Of a stretch of 64,000 nucleotides of DNA, positions 23,427-34,578 are shown in pieces. The notes beneath the pieces were generated by a model. That model ran no database searches, had not been told where the DNA came from, and saw only the letters and a program-made list of their open reading frames with translations. The stretch spans positions 62,001 to 126,000 of the forward strand of contig JAGQDJ010000007.1 in assembly GCA_022885665.1 (NCBI GenBank). The letters are read 5' to 3'. The DNA is from Triops longicaudatus (Eukaryota > Arthropoda > Branchiopoda > Notostraca > Triopsidae). A program made the translations under genes and the position numbers. How positions within the stretch are numbered: the stretch's first letter is position 1; each line of letters opens with the position of its first letter.

Positions 23427-25519
23427 TCAACGATCGGCAAATGTAAATCGGAGTGGTTGATTGGGGGTATTCACCAAGCGCATTTCCATCCAAAGGTCAG
23501 GGTGATTGAATTCAATCCGGAAATTTTGCAAGACTTTGATGGTTAATAAGTGCATTTCTTGTTCCGCTAGTCGCCGGCCGATACAAGCACGCGTACCGAA
23601 CCCGAATGGCAGCGTTGTATAGGGACTTGCGTTACTCGCCAACAGGTGGCCTTTTATCCAGCGTTCGGGAATGAAGGCATCAGGGTTTGGGAAATACTTT
23701 TCCATGCGGGACATGAGTTGTTGATGTGAGATGATCATTGTCTATTAAGAAATAGAATAATATACAAACTTCTTCTTGGAAAATCTGGCTTCTAAAATAA
23801 ATGAAATTACCCCTTTTGGTACGTGATATCCACTTAGAACAGCGTCCTCCTGTAAAGTTCTGGTGAAGCCAATTGTTGCGGGCATGAGCCTGTATGACAA
23901 CATTTCCTATACTGTTTTCTTGTTGTGTTTTATTACCGTAAGCTTTCCTTGACACAAGCCTTTAGATAGTGCAAATCGTTCAGATGAGAAGGTTCGATGT
24001 CTGTCCCTTTGGGTGGTAAAACGCGATCGATTTCTTGCCGTAAAAGTTCTTGTTTTTCAGGATTTCGTGAAAGCAAGTAAAACAAGAAGCTTGTTGTGTT
24101 TGAAGTCTGTGACGAGTATGAAATTTGTAGACGTCTGAATTGTGAAACATTTTGACTCACCGTGTCTATGCCAGCCATTAGCATATCAATAGTCATTGTA
24201 ATTGCTTCTTTCACGCTCATTCCTCTCAGTAACATGGCTTCTAGCATTGTTAGTTGCCCCTCATTGTCGGCTGCAGATTTGGTCCTACTTCTTTCCATGG
24301 CTTTTTGTATATATTTTAGCGAGGTCCTGTAAGATATAATTATCACAGATAACAGGCGAAGTTATGAGGATATTAGTCTAGGCTAAGCTATGAGGATTTC
24401 TTTACGTGGTAAAATAATCCTGGGCTTTCACTAATTTTCGCCAGTTTTTGGTTGTCGGTAAGATAAGATACATTTGCGTACCCATCTCGAGATGAAACAT
24501 AGCGTCGAATGAATCGAGAACTGCTTGAATCATTTTCCGTGGCTCAGAATGTTCAGGTGCATTTTCGTCCAAGCAGCCCAATCGCGCATCGAGTGCAACT
24601 AAACTAACAGCTAAAACACGAGTATATGTCAACTTAGTTAGACTCGGACTTCAATACGCAACTTACACTCGAGGGCCCATTTGTACATTTCTATAATGAA
24701 ATCCTCTGGAACTTGAAATTCTTTGTTGCGAATTCTCCGAATTCTGTCAATCATCTGTTCAGATACGTCAGCCATTCTGGACAGGTACAGTAACGTGTTT
24801 TGAGGCTTTAACATTGGCTGCTGCGCTTTCGATCGCACTCGCCACCATTCTTCGGCGTTACTACCGAAGAATATTCGTTTTTCAATCAAAAGTAAAATAT
24901 GTTAAAATATTGTGCGCATTACGTGGCAAGCAACCCAGCAGTGCTAAACTGTTCAATCCGCTCCTCTCTGTATTTTTTTAGTGATTCTATGGGACCTCTT
25001 TCCGGAAATCTTCCGTCTAGTCGCAAAATTGTTTCGGTATCTTCTACCGAAGTAATATTGACCATGGTTCCTCTAAAAGGGATGACGTCTCTCCATACTG
25101 GACCGTACTTTTTGGATTGGTATACGGTTAAATCGTAAAAGTTTTTTACATCAAATTTCTCTATAGGTATACACCGTACATGAAAAATCAGTAAATACGG
25201 GTTCAGTTTTATTGCACGCAGCTACTAAACGCACAGCGCAATTGCATAAAAGCATTTTAATCTCTAATTACTACTAAGCTAACTTACTGTTGAACGGAGG
25301 CAAGACTTGCCACGCAGTGCCAAGAAAAGGAAGAACTTTCGCGCCGGGGATTGCATCGAAAGGTTTTGCGTGATATAGTTCATCCTCTTTGTCAAGTGCG
25401 TTTGTTTGTGTTTTTGCTGCCAGCGTCGCTTTGTAGCGGGTTACTGTTACCACGCGAGACGGAATTATCCCAGAGTTTGGTAAACTTCTTTTCAAGAGAA
25501 TTATTAAACGCAACCACAT
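23427..25519 (-). CDS. Mitochondrial-clan cytochrome P450, gene F
   Basis: Eight exons: 25288-25519, 24923-25160, 24667-24860, 24406-24610, 24161-24326, 23937-24106, 23811-23889 and 23427-23741. Start MWLRLIILLKRSLPN (ATG at 25519), then IPGAKVLPFLGTAWQVLPP. The C-helix AEEWWRVRSKAQQPM, I-helix AGIDTTSNTTSF, K-helix KESLR, FIPERWIKG and heme loop PFGFGTRACIGRRLAEQE are intact. It is very similar to gene C: the last exons share HQQLMSRMEK, NPDAFIPERWIKGH and LASNASPYT almost identically. A recent duplication or gene conversion is therefore likely. Predicted full-length, mitochondrial, ferredoxin-dependent mono-oxygenase of unknown substrate. Confidence 0.92.
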
Positions 25520-28171
25520 GGTGTTCTAATTTTCTGTGTCTGACTTTTGGCTTTAGTTTCGGTAATTGCGACAATCTGTGTTCTACTGTGCCTCGTTCGG
25601 GACCAACTGACCAGTTTTTACCTATCGAAGGAGGTTTCGTGTAGTGTAATAAAAAACAATGGATAGAACGGTCTACGAGAATGACCTTGGATGACGTTGT
25701 TCTCCGCCGATCCTTTAACTACCCGTTTAGGGGTCATAACGTTCTCGGTGAATTATGGCAAGTCAATGACCATTTAATGGCGAGGCTGAATGTTTGCCGT
25801 GAAAAACTTGAAACCTAATCATATAATAACATCTGTTAGTTTGGATAACAGACTAATTTCGTAGGGAATAAAATGGTTGTTCTATATTGACCCGAGTTTA
25901 AACGCTTATTTTACTAGCGACAGAAAAACGAATCAAAATACAGATGATTTTCGTTTACTCTTTCGACTCTCTTGACATCTCGACAACTTTTCCTCTCTTC
26001 GTCTAGTACTTCTACACACTGCTTCTTCTTTTATACTATACGCAAAAATATACGCATAAAGAATTTCTCTTTTCCAAGAATTCCCTCAGCCGAGACCACC
26101 CTCATCTCATGCCTACGAATACCTGTCACAATTAGCCAAGAGACAAGGGCGGCTGAGCAGTCTGGTTTCTTTTCATTAAGCGCAAACTTAACGTTTGCCT
26201 CGTACCAAAAAGTATCTTAAACGCGCAATATAATAAAAGATAGCATATAAAATAAAAACTGGCAACATGGTCTCAGTTGAAATGTTACCCATTTTGTCGT
26301 TGTGCCTAAGATGAAGATCAAAGTATTTGTTACCGTTAATTACAAATTACGTTAGTTACAAACAACGTTGTTAGTCACAACAGCCAAACATTGCCAGCTG
26401 GCTAGCGTATAATATAAAAACACTCAGAAACACCGGATTTGGGCGTTTTTGAATGTCATCTTGCACATCAGGAGGCAAGATGGCACGATATTCCCTAAAA
26501 CTTCGCCCATCCTGTGGGATGTATAGAATGCGAAAATGCGGAACAGAACAAACCCAAACGTATGGTCGAGTACAGTGATCCCCCTATTTACGCGGTAGAT
26601 CGGTTTCGCGAAGACACTGCGTAATTCTAGGTATTTCTTCGTTTATCACGGCAACTGGCCTACGCAGTGGAAAAAAAAATCAATTTCTTTGAAAGGGACT
26701 CTTAGGTCGGCCGTCTCATTTTATCGTTACGGCGGTGAGATTCTTAAGGCAAGAGGGTCAAGTGGATTTACACGTTTCAATCAATACTACAGCAATTAGA
26801 CTGCTCGTCGCGAATTAAAGCCCCGGTATACACAAACCTGTAATGGGAGAATAACATGTGGAATTTCAGACATAATGCTGTGAAAGTTGTAAAAAATCGA
26901 AGAAACTGTTGTGACAGTAATGTTGGAATTGTAGATTTCCAGTGCACTAGTATCAGTTTTTTCTTCAAAAAGCTTTTACTAAATTTTTAATTGAAGGTTG
27001 AATTTTGCTACTTTTTTATTGTACGGAAAAATGAAAAACAGGCAAACAATTGCACTAGATCTGATTTTTTTTTTTACATTTCAAGGTATAAAGAGAAAAG
27101 AAATCGGTCAGGTACTTTTTGTAATATCGTGTCTAAAAATTTAAGGTTTCGTATGACAATATTGAGATATGCCTCTGCCCAGAGTTTTCGTTTGACTTCA
27201 TTCAACCTCTGCTGTGAGTTACAATAAGAGACCTACCCTCCTTGGAGGAAATTATGTCCTTATCTCTTGTTTTTTTTTAAAAATATTGAAAGTTGCGTAT
27301 ACCAGGGCCTTAAGCTTACAGCAGTTTGAAGTCAAAGTCACATTTTCATTCAGCATTTTTCGCACATGGAAGGTCAAATCTAGCTCATTTTTTTCGGATC
27401 TGCTTCCTTAATAGGTCAAAATAAGAAGTTGTTGGACATGTAAAAGTAGACTACTTTTTCACGAAATTAAAAGTGCTATTCCAGCAGAGTGTGGAAACTT
27501 AGACTTTTCTCAATGTTGTTACAATGACTTTTAAGTTAGGTAATTATGGAAATGTTTTTCGTAGCATATCTTTTATCATGCATATACTATACACTTTTTG
27601 AAACACAAGGATATCAAGTGCTTAGGAAATGGATTCGTAGTGTGTTTCTGTTATTGAAAATGTGGTTCTGAGGAAAAATATAATTCGCTCAGTGTTATCG
27701 GAACTCCTGCTGTCCACTTCTTACCAAAATCGTAAAACTCACAGAACTTGGATGCATTTTCGGTGAAGAATTCCTTCTTTGAAGCAAAAGAAAAAATAGT
27801 TGCTATTGCCATATAACTGTTATTGCTTTAGGGGTGAGATATTGAAGGCCTTTGCATGCAAATAAGGAACAACCCTTAACCCTTACTCTGATAACCTACA
27901 TCTGTTATTTTCTTCCGGAAAATCAGACGCGTTGCAAGCGTTTTCGTTATTCGCAGCTCATAGACCCATAGTAAAGCAAATTCTAACTTAGCAACGCTAA
28001 CTTGGCTTTCAGGTGGAAAAGACGTAGGGTGAATCAGATATTGATACCACAAATTCATGGATATTACACGTGTTTTAAAGGCCTACGCTGTGTTGGCAAC
28101 TCTGATCCATTGCAAGCATTATTTGCTTATGGCTGTAATTATTAATTCTTGACTCATAGCTCGTACATGCA
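25520..28171. other. Long non-coding spacer within the P450 array
   Basis: About 2.6 kb without a recognisable coding exon. It contains a pogo/Tigger-like terminus near 26571 (TA then CAGTGATCCCCC and TTTACGCGG) with no partner found. It also holds one copy of the 27118-27300 dispersed repeat. Confidence 0.4.
27118..27300 (+). repeat. Dispersed repeat, copy 1
   Basis: It starts GTAATATCGTGTCTAAAAAT and matches 33386-33570 in direct orientation over roughly 150-180 bases. Shared blocks include AACCTCTGCTGT-like and CTACCCTCC stretches. The sharp left edge suggests a transposable element end. The family is not recognised. Confidence 0.65.
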
Positions 28172-28586
28172 AAATTTGTATGATCTCCCAGACGTTTTGC
28201 TACCGACTGATCGGTAAGAAATATTATGAAAACAAACGAACAAATGTCTTTGGTTCTTTAAATTTTCGTATAGTTTCTTTTCATGTTCTTTAACTGAATA
28301 TAAATCCCGTTGAATAGGTTATGTGAGTACAGTTACGCAACAGTGTCGTCGAGTTTGTGCTCAAAATCAAATCTTTGTAGCGTACAAGCTAACACTACTC
28401 TCCGGCGCATCCGATTTTGGTGGTTCTGAATATTGTCTTTCCATGCATAACGCCTGCAAGTGGGCCTCAGTGAGCCTTCTAAACACTTCTTCGAATACTT
28501 TCCCAAACTTGTGGGAGAAACTGGATACCGATAGCTACAAGCCAAAGCCTTGTGTCGAGTATTGTCAAGTCTGTAAAAGTATTTAA
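28172..28586 (+). CDS. Possible small Cys-rich protein, two exons (speculative)
   Basis: A candidate first exon 28172-28212 (ATG, MISQTFCYRLI) ends at a GTAAG donor. It joins in frame to an exon from about 28319 that runs to a stop at 28586. The joined product would be about 100 residues with ten cysteines, among them CRRVC, NACKW and a C-terminal CVEYCQVC. The second exon is visibly richer in G+C than its flanks. There is no obvious signal peptide and I do not recognise a family. It sits between P450 F and G and could equally be a chance ORF. Confidence 0.25.
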
Positions 28587-29073
28587 ATTAAATCTATACT
28601 TTGCCTAAGGAAGACTGGCGTCGTCAGAGCGACATAGTGCCTTTACCAGCCGCGAATCCGAATCCTAACATTTTGTCTCTAAATTAGTGGAAATATTTCA
28701 ACATTGCAAATTAGTTTTCGACCATTCACTTTGCATTAGATAGGTATTGTTATGGAAATTAATCGATGGTGGGTCTGATTTTGTAATTATCTTTTACTTC
28801 CATAGTTGTGTTGGGCTAGGTGGAGCGTAGTTTTTCAGCAGAAATAATGTGAGTATTATGTTACTATCTATCTTTTCTTGGGGGGAGAGGGATCATTCAC
28901 GGTTTGTTTTCGATTTCCGTTACCGTAGTGGAGAACGTGAATTAGGACGATATGGTTAGGCTTAATGGGTGAAGGGAACGCAAGTTTCTTTTAATACACA
29001 TATACTGTATGAAACTGTTTCTATCCCAAACACGTTATACAGAAGTCGTTATAAAATATGGTTTACGATGTAA
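28587..29073. other. Spacer before P450 G
   Basis: No conserved coding frame. It should contain the 3' UTR of gene G on the minus strand. Confidence 0.35.
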
Positions 29074-31209
29074 CTAGCGATCCACAAACTTAAAACGCAA
29101 CGGCTGGTCCGGCACATTTACCAGTCGGACAAGTATGTCCAAATCCTCGTAGTTGTATTCTATGCGGAAATTTTGCAAAGCTTTGATTGTTAGCAGGTAC
29201 ATTTCTTGTTCTGCTAGCCGACGTCCTATACACGCACGTGTACCGAAACCGAAAGGTAGAACGGCGTACGGTGATCCTTGATGTTCCAAAGGATTTCCTT
29301 TAATCCAGCGCTCGGGAATGAAAGCGTTCGGCAGTGGAAAGTATTTCTCCAATCGCGAAGCCGTTTGCGTGAGGCAGAAAACTGTTGTCTGAAAAGAGAC
29401 CGAATTTAGTTGTACTTTTTTCAGTGTATTTTATTGTCTTACTCCTTTTGGGACGAAGTAGTTGGAGAGTACGACGTCTTGTCCCAGAACGCGATTAACG
29501 CCGATGGCAGCTGGAAATAGCCTTAAACTTTCCTTAACACATGCTTTTAGATAATGCGTTTCGTTCATGTGAGTAGGTTCTATAGCTGTATCTTTGTACG
29601 GAAAAACACTATCTATTTCTTGCCGCAGTCGTTCCTGTTTGTCCGGGTTTTTGGCCAGTAAGTAAAACAGAAACGCTGTCGAATGAGAAGTCTAAGCGAG
29701 GTAATATTTGATTATGTTCTTTACAAACAATATTCTTTGGAAGTTTCTTACTGTATCTATCCCAGCCATGAGCATGTCAATGGTCATAGTCACTGCTGAC
29801 TTTGGTGATAAACCACGTTGAAGTAAGGCCTCCAAAATAGTTAGTTGACTGTTCTCATCCGACTCGGATTTTCTTCGGCTTTTCTCCAGTGCACGTTCAA
29901 TATATTTCATTGAAATGCTACAGAAAACAAATTGAAAACTGAACAAGTGTTAGAGACTATACTCGGTGAAACAATCTTGGGCTTTTGTCATCTTCTTCCA
30001 CGTTGGGCTGGGAAAATATTTCCAAAATGGTATCGAGAGGTCCAACTTTTGCAGCGTTGCGAAGGTGTCATTCGTTGCTTGGATCATCTTACTTGGTTCC
30101 GAATCCGACGCCAAGTTAAGATCCAAACAACCCAAACGAGCATCTAAAGCTACCAAACTAACCGCTGTGGGTAAAAGTGTAATTTAATAGTACATTACTA
30201 TTTCTGAGATATATAGATAAAAGATAAAATTATGTGAGATCAACGCACACTCGAGAGACCACTTGTAAAGTTCTTGCATGAAATCGCCAGGTACTTCGGA
30301 GTTACCATCCCGTATGATTCGGATCCTAATTTGGTGTTTCAAATGTTGCATGTAAAAATATTAAGATCTTGAGCGCCACATTACTTATCAATTAACTGTT
30401 GAGCAACTTCTGCCATATTAGGCAGATAAAGCAAAGTGCTCTGTGGTCGTAGCATAGGTTGCTGAGCTTTTGATCTCACGTTCCACCAATCCTCTCCATT
30501 TCTTTGGTTGATTTTGTACGTTTAGGCACAGACCAAAGATGGATTTTTGAATAAAAGAAAAATGTTAGGATCTACTCAAAAAAAGCTTTCGCAATTATTA
30601 CCCAAATACAATTCCAAGGGTTTCATATTTTTCAATACGCTCGTTGCGGTATTTTGTTATGGAGTCTAAGACAAGTCGATCAGGAAATTTTCCATCCACA
30701 GAAAGGACCTTCTGGATATCTTCGGCTTCCACCACATTTACTATGACGCCACGGCCGGGAAAGTCTTCTTTCCATATCGGTCCATATTTTAGGTACTGGT
30801 TTTTGGACAAACGGTGCCATCGTGTAAGGTCATAATTCCCTGTAGTAAATAGGTCAGTCTCTGAGCGATATTGAAAGGTAGGTTTGTACTGAAATTCTGA
30901 GAAATGCCTTTACGAGTCAACAATGGTCACTCGAAAAGAAACGCCTCACAAATGTACCTTACTTTTAAATGGTGGAAGCAGCTGCCATGCTGTGCCTAGG
31001 AATGGCAAATTAACTGGACCAGGGATTTCGTTGAAGCTTTTGGCTTGTTTCACGTGCTGTTTCTGCACATCCGCACTTTCTGCTAGAGTAGCTTTCAGGC
31101 GCGAACAAGTTACCCAAACACGTAAATGATTCTGGAGCTTGGCCCCCTTCTTGGTTGCAGTGTGTATCATTTTGCACTGACACAAGTATCCGTTAGGAAC
31201 GAGTACCAT
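29074..31209 (-). CDS. Mitochondrial-clan cytochrome P450, gene G
   Basis: Eight exons: 30963-31209, 30602-30839, 30385-30501, 30249-30325, 29963-30164, 29752-29917, 29443-29691 and 29074-29388. It starts MVLVPNGYLCQCKMIHTA (ATG at 31209; an internal Met 14 codons on is an alternative). The hinge is IPGPVNLPFLGTAWQLLPP. Conserved marks are NGEDWWNVRSKAQQPM, I-helix AGIDTTSHSTAF, K-helix KESLRLFPAAIG, FIPERWIKG and heme loop PFGFGTRACIGRRLAEQE. As in gene B, the K-helix and the following meander lie in one exon, while the intron between LIDK and IRIIRDG is kept. The frame is open throughout. Predicted mitochondrial enzyme of unknown substrate. Confidence 0.91.
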
Positions 31210-31699
31210 TTAAAGTTTTGATGGAAAAAAATATCTTTCCTTATCCAGATATGAAACGACAGCTTTTTAGCTTGACGAGTTTCCAAGGTCATTGAGCATG
31301 AACGTTGTCTGAACGCGTGCAATCGTAAATATACAAAATGCTTATCTTCGATTTTGTGTTACGTTAAATGCGTAGTCATACTTTACCCATTAACCTTATC
31401 GCACACTTGGATGTACGAAGAAGAATCAGGAACCGCGTACATAGCGTTTCTTTGATAAATTTAATCTCCGCAGTTTAGGGTAATATTAAGAAGGCAGTAA
31501 GCTAGGCCTTTGATAGTATTTTTTTAAAAAATGCGTAATTTTCTAATGCCATTCCCAATTGCCCTCTTTGTCTCACGGTTCTAAATCGAGGCGCTATCTT
31601 TTTTAGGAAATAGCAGTTGAGCTTTTAAATGAGCGTTTATTTCCGACATCTTGACAAAAACACAGTCTATATGGAGTCTCCCGCGAGGTCAAGAATGAA
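31210..31699. other. Spacer between P450 G and pseudogene H
   Basis: No coding frame with family resemblance was found. It should contain the promoter of gene G. Confidence 0.35.
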
Positions 31700-33388
31700 G
31701 AAAGTCTGGTAGCGATCAGTGAATTGAAAGCGCAGTGGCTGGCCCGGCACGTTTGAAAGCCTAGTGCACATGTCCATGTCTGCGTAATGGTATCCGATGA
31801 AGAAATTCTGCGAGGCTTTCACTGTTAGAAGGTAGATTTCCTGCTCCGTTAGGAAGCGGCCAATGCATGCCCGCGGGCTAAAACCGAAAGTTAGACGAGA
31901 AGGTGTAAATTCTGACTATGGTCTAAACTCCGACAAACATGTTTAACTTTGTTACATATTTATCTAATTCCGGCTGTGGGAAATTGTTCTCGTAACTGAT
32001 CTAACTGTTCTTGGAAAGTTGGTGTTAATTCCGCTCTGTGCTTGTTGAGTTATTTAATTTAAAAAACAATAATGGCTGCCAGCCTTTTCAAGAGCCACGT
32101 ATAATTAGCAATTTTTGTAAGAAAGTGCGGAAGTTAATAACACTCTATTTAGTTACGTGCTTAACTTAAGTGCCAGACTTTCTTAGAATTGTATATATAA
32201 TACTAAACATTAACTGTGTTTGCGAGAAAAGTCCAAACTTTCATAAAGTGGTCATGCGGTAAATTTTGACTAGACAGCGTGGTGGTATACGTTAACCCGC
32301 GCCATTTGCTAGTGCGGTGGCGCCAGTGCGTCACACGCCAGGCATTTTCAAAGGTTTTTAACCCGCCGCAAAGAATGTCGTGTAGTTAGCGTTTGGCTTA
32401 TTTGTTTGAGGTTTTTTTTTTTTTAAAAAAAACAAGCTTCATACATTTATGTATCGTTTTAAATATTTTAAATTGTATGTTTCCATTTTTTGTTCCGTTT
32501 TGTGAATTCATTAATTTCGTCTTCCCCAAGTAGCCGGAGTTCGGACCACATTTTCAAAGTGTCGACTTTCGAGAGATTTGGAAAAATTGCATTAAATAGA
32601 ATTTGCGACGACTTTCGAAGTTATTTTTATGCAGGTAATGTAAATAACGTACTTACTATCTACTGCATATGATTTTTTTCTTTATCTCATTTTAAAGACC
32701 GTTTTTTCGAAAAAAAAAATAAAAACGGTAGTTACGAAATTTACACCACTTCCTCTAAATTAGCCAAGAGCGAGCTTGTCTTTGTAACGGATTTCCTTTA
32801 ATCGAACGTTGGGGTATGAATGTGTCCGGCTGTAGAGAAGTGCATATCTAAACGATCTGTCATCTGCGTCGTGCGGAAAACGGTTGTCTGGGGGAGAGGA
32901 TGCCGTTATGTCACTGAACGTCTTCACAAGTTTTCGTTACCCCTTTAGAAATTAAGTAGTTTGAGAGCACGATGTCTTGTCCTAAAAGGCGACTAATTCC
33001 GACTGATGCTGGAAACAGCCTTCGGCCTTCTTTAACACAAGCTTTAAGGTAATGCAGCTCGGCCAATTAAGCAGGCTGTATGGACGTCCCTTTGGACGCC
33101 TGTTGCCTGTTTCTTGCCGCAACAATTCTTGTTTACCCTGGTTCTTGGCCAGTAAATAAAAGAAAAATGTTGTGACGTGAGAAGCCTATGATACACGTAA
33201 GTAACAGTGCTTATCGAAGCAAAAACAGAACAATTATGTATCAATTCTTGTCTCGAGCATATCGGTGGTCATAGTTTTGGCTTTTTTCGTTGACAGGCCC
33301 TGCTGTTATAAAGCCAGAATAGTGAATTGAGTCTCAGCATCCGATTTATTTTTGCTCTTTGCCAGAGCCTGCTCAGTGTAACGCATGT
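31700..33388 (-). pseudogene. P450 gene H, decayed pseudogene
   Basis: The pieces on the minus strand are a KYIERAL-type exon (about 33250-33388: MRYTEQALAKSKNKSDAE, with an internal stop), an exon about 32940-33180, and the heme-loop exon about 31700-31905. The middle exon reads LLAKNQGKQELLRQE, has a deletion and a stop, then LHYLKACVKEGRRLFPASVG. The heme exon reads FGFSPRACIGRFLTEQEIY and has lost its stop codon. The PERF region (about 32790-32900) is frameshifted and split from the heme exon by about 900 bases of unrelated AT-rich DNA. The 5' exons are missing; the dispersed repeat at 33386 abuts the break. As in B and G, no intron separates the K-helix from LFPAS, so H belongs to that lineage. 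Confidence 0.85.
31910..32780. other. Unrelated DNA inside pseudogene H
   Basis: This stretch interrupts the final exon of pseudogene H between the PERF-like and heme-loop parts. It has no P450 similarity and no recognised coding frame. An A/T homopolymer patch lies at about 32410-32432. It may be a decayed insertion. Confidence 0.4.
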
Positions 33389-33570
33389 AATATCGTGTCT
33401 AAAAATGTAAGGTCTTGTATGACATTATTGAGATGTGCCTCTATCTAGAGTTTCTATTTGACTTCGTTAACCCTCTGCTGTTAGTTATAATAACATTTCT
33501 ACCCTCCACGGATGAAGTGGTCTCCTTATCTTTTAATTTGTAAAAATTCTGTAATATGTATATACTTTGA
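33386..33570 (+). repeat. Dispersed repeat, copy 2 (abuts pseudogene H)
   Basis: Direct-orientation match to 27118-27300, starting GTAATATCGTGTCTAAAAAT. Its left edge coincides with the 5' end of the last preserved exon of pseudogene H, so its insertion may have removed or displaced the upstream exons. Confidence 0.65.
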
Positions 33571-34578
33571 TACACAAAGCCTGTGCTGATTTTTGAACCG
33601 CAAGTTCCGTTTGTCCTTTTTAAGGTGCTTCGGTTCAGGTAATGAAGACACTTTCCACGGAAACACATGTGTACGTAAGAACTAATAAATGCATAATACG
33701 TCCAAAAAAATCTATCGAATAGATGCAAGAAGCTCGCAAGTTACCGCGGTGAAGTCAATGCAGAACAGCAGTAGTTTTACTACTCTACTGTCGAAGACAA
33801 TACATTGCTAGTGGTGCTGGTCACCTCTTAAAACCAGCAAACCAAACCAACTACCCTACCGTCGTCGATTTTCAGAGCTCTCCTCAACTTATTTTGCTCT
33901 CCTTAGATTTCGAGGTGTAATAAATCTTCCGCATTGAGAGAATGAAGTCTAGTTGTAGCTCCGTCTCTTTCTTTTTTTCTAAAAAAAAAAAGAAATAAAA
34001 AATGAGACCCTAGTTTGACGGATATCCAGGACATCTTTCACTTAGAACGTGTAATTTCGGACAAAAGTCGAATGTTTGTACTTCGTGGAAATTGAAAAAA
34101 AAATATCTGATTAAAAAATCGCTCTTTCTCTCCCTTTCTCAGCCGGCTGGAGCAGACAGGCAGATGAAACGCCATTAGACCCAAGATGCGCAGATAAGGG
34201 TGGAATAATTGTATTTAGTTAGAGTTCCATAAGTGAAGAACCATCACAGTCCCCCTTATACTGTGTACGACTATACTGATCACTCCGATACAAAACGCGT
34301 ACGTTCAGAAAACGCAAAGGTTCAACGTAGCACTTTTCACGCCATTTTCGGTGGCTCTATTTAACTATACAAAAGTTGCCGATAAGTACGAAGGGACCAA
34401 ACCAAGAATTTGCCTTTTGCGTTTGAACCAATAATTGAACGGAAAATAATGTGCTCATATCCTATTTACAAACAAGTTAGGGAAGATGGATGACTCCACT
34501 GTTCAACAGTTTCATCTCATGTTTTTCATCGTGAATGTTCCAAAAACTACCAAAAACATCCAAGTTGGATTCCATCCA
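33571..34578. other. Spacer between pseudogene H and Neto
   Basis: No conserved coding frame was found. The right part should be the Neto 3' UTR. Short A and T runs occur near 33980. Confidence 0.35.

Noticed and set aside
26571..26660. Pogo/Tigger-like end CAGTGATCCCCC
   Set aside because: Only one end was found and no target duplication, so it is not listed as an element of its own.
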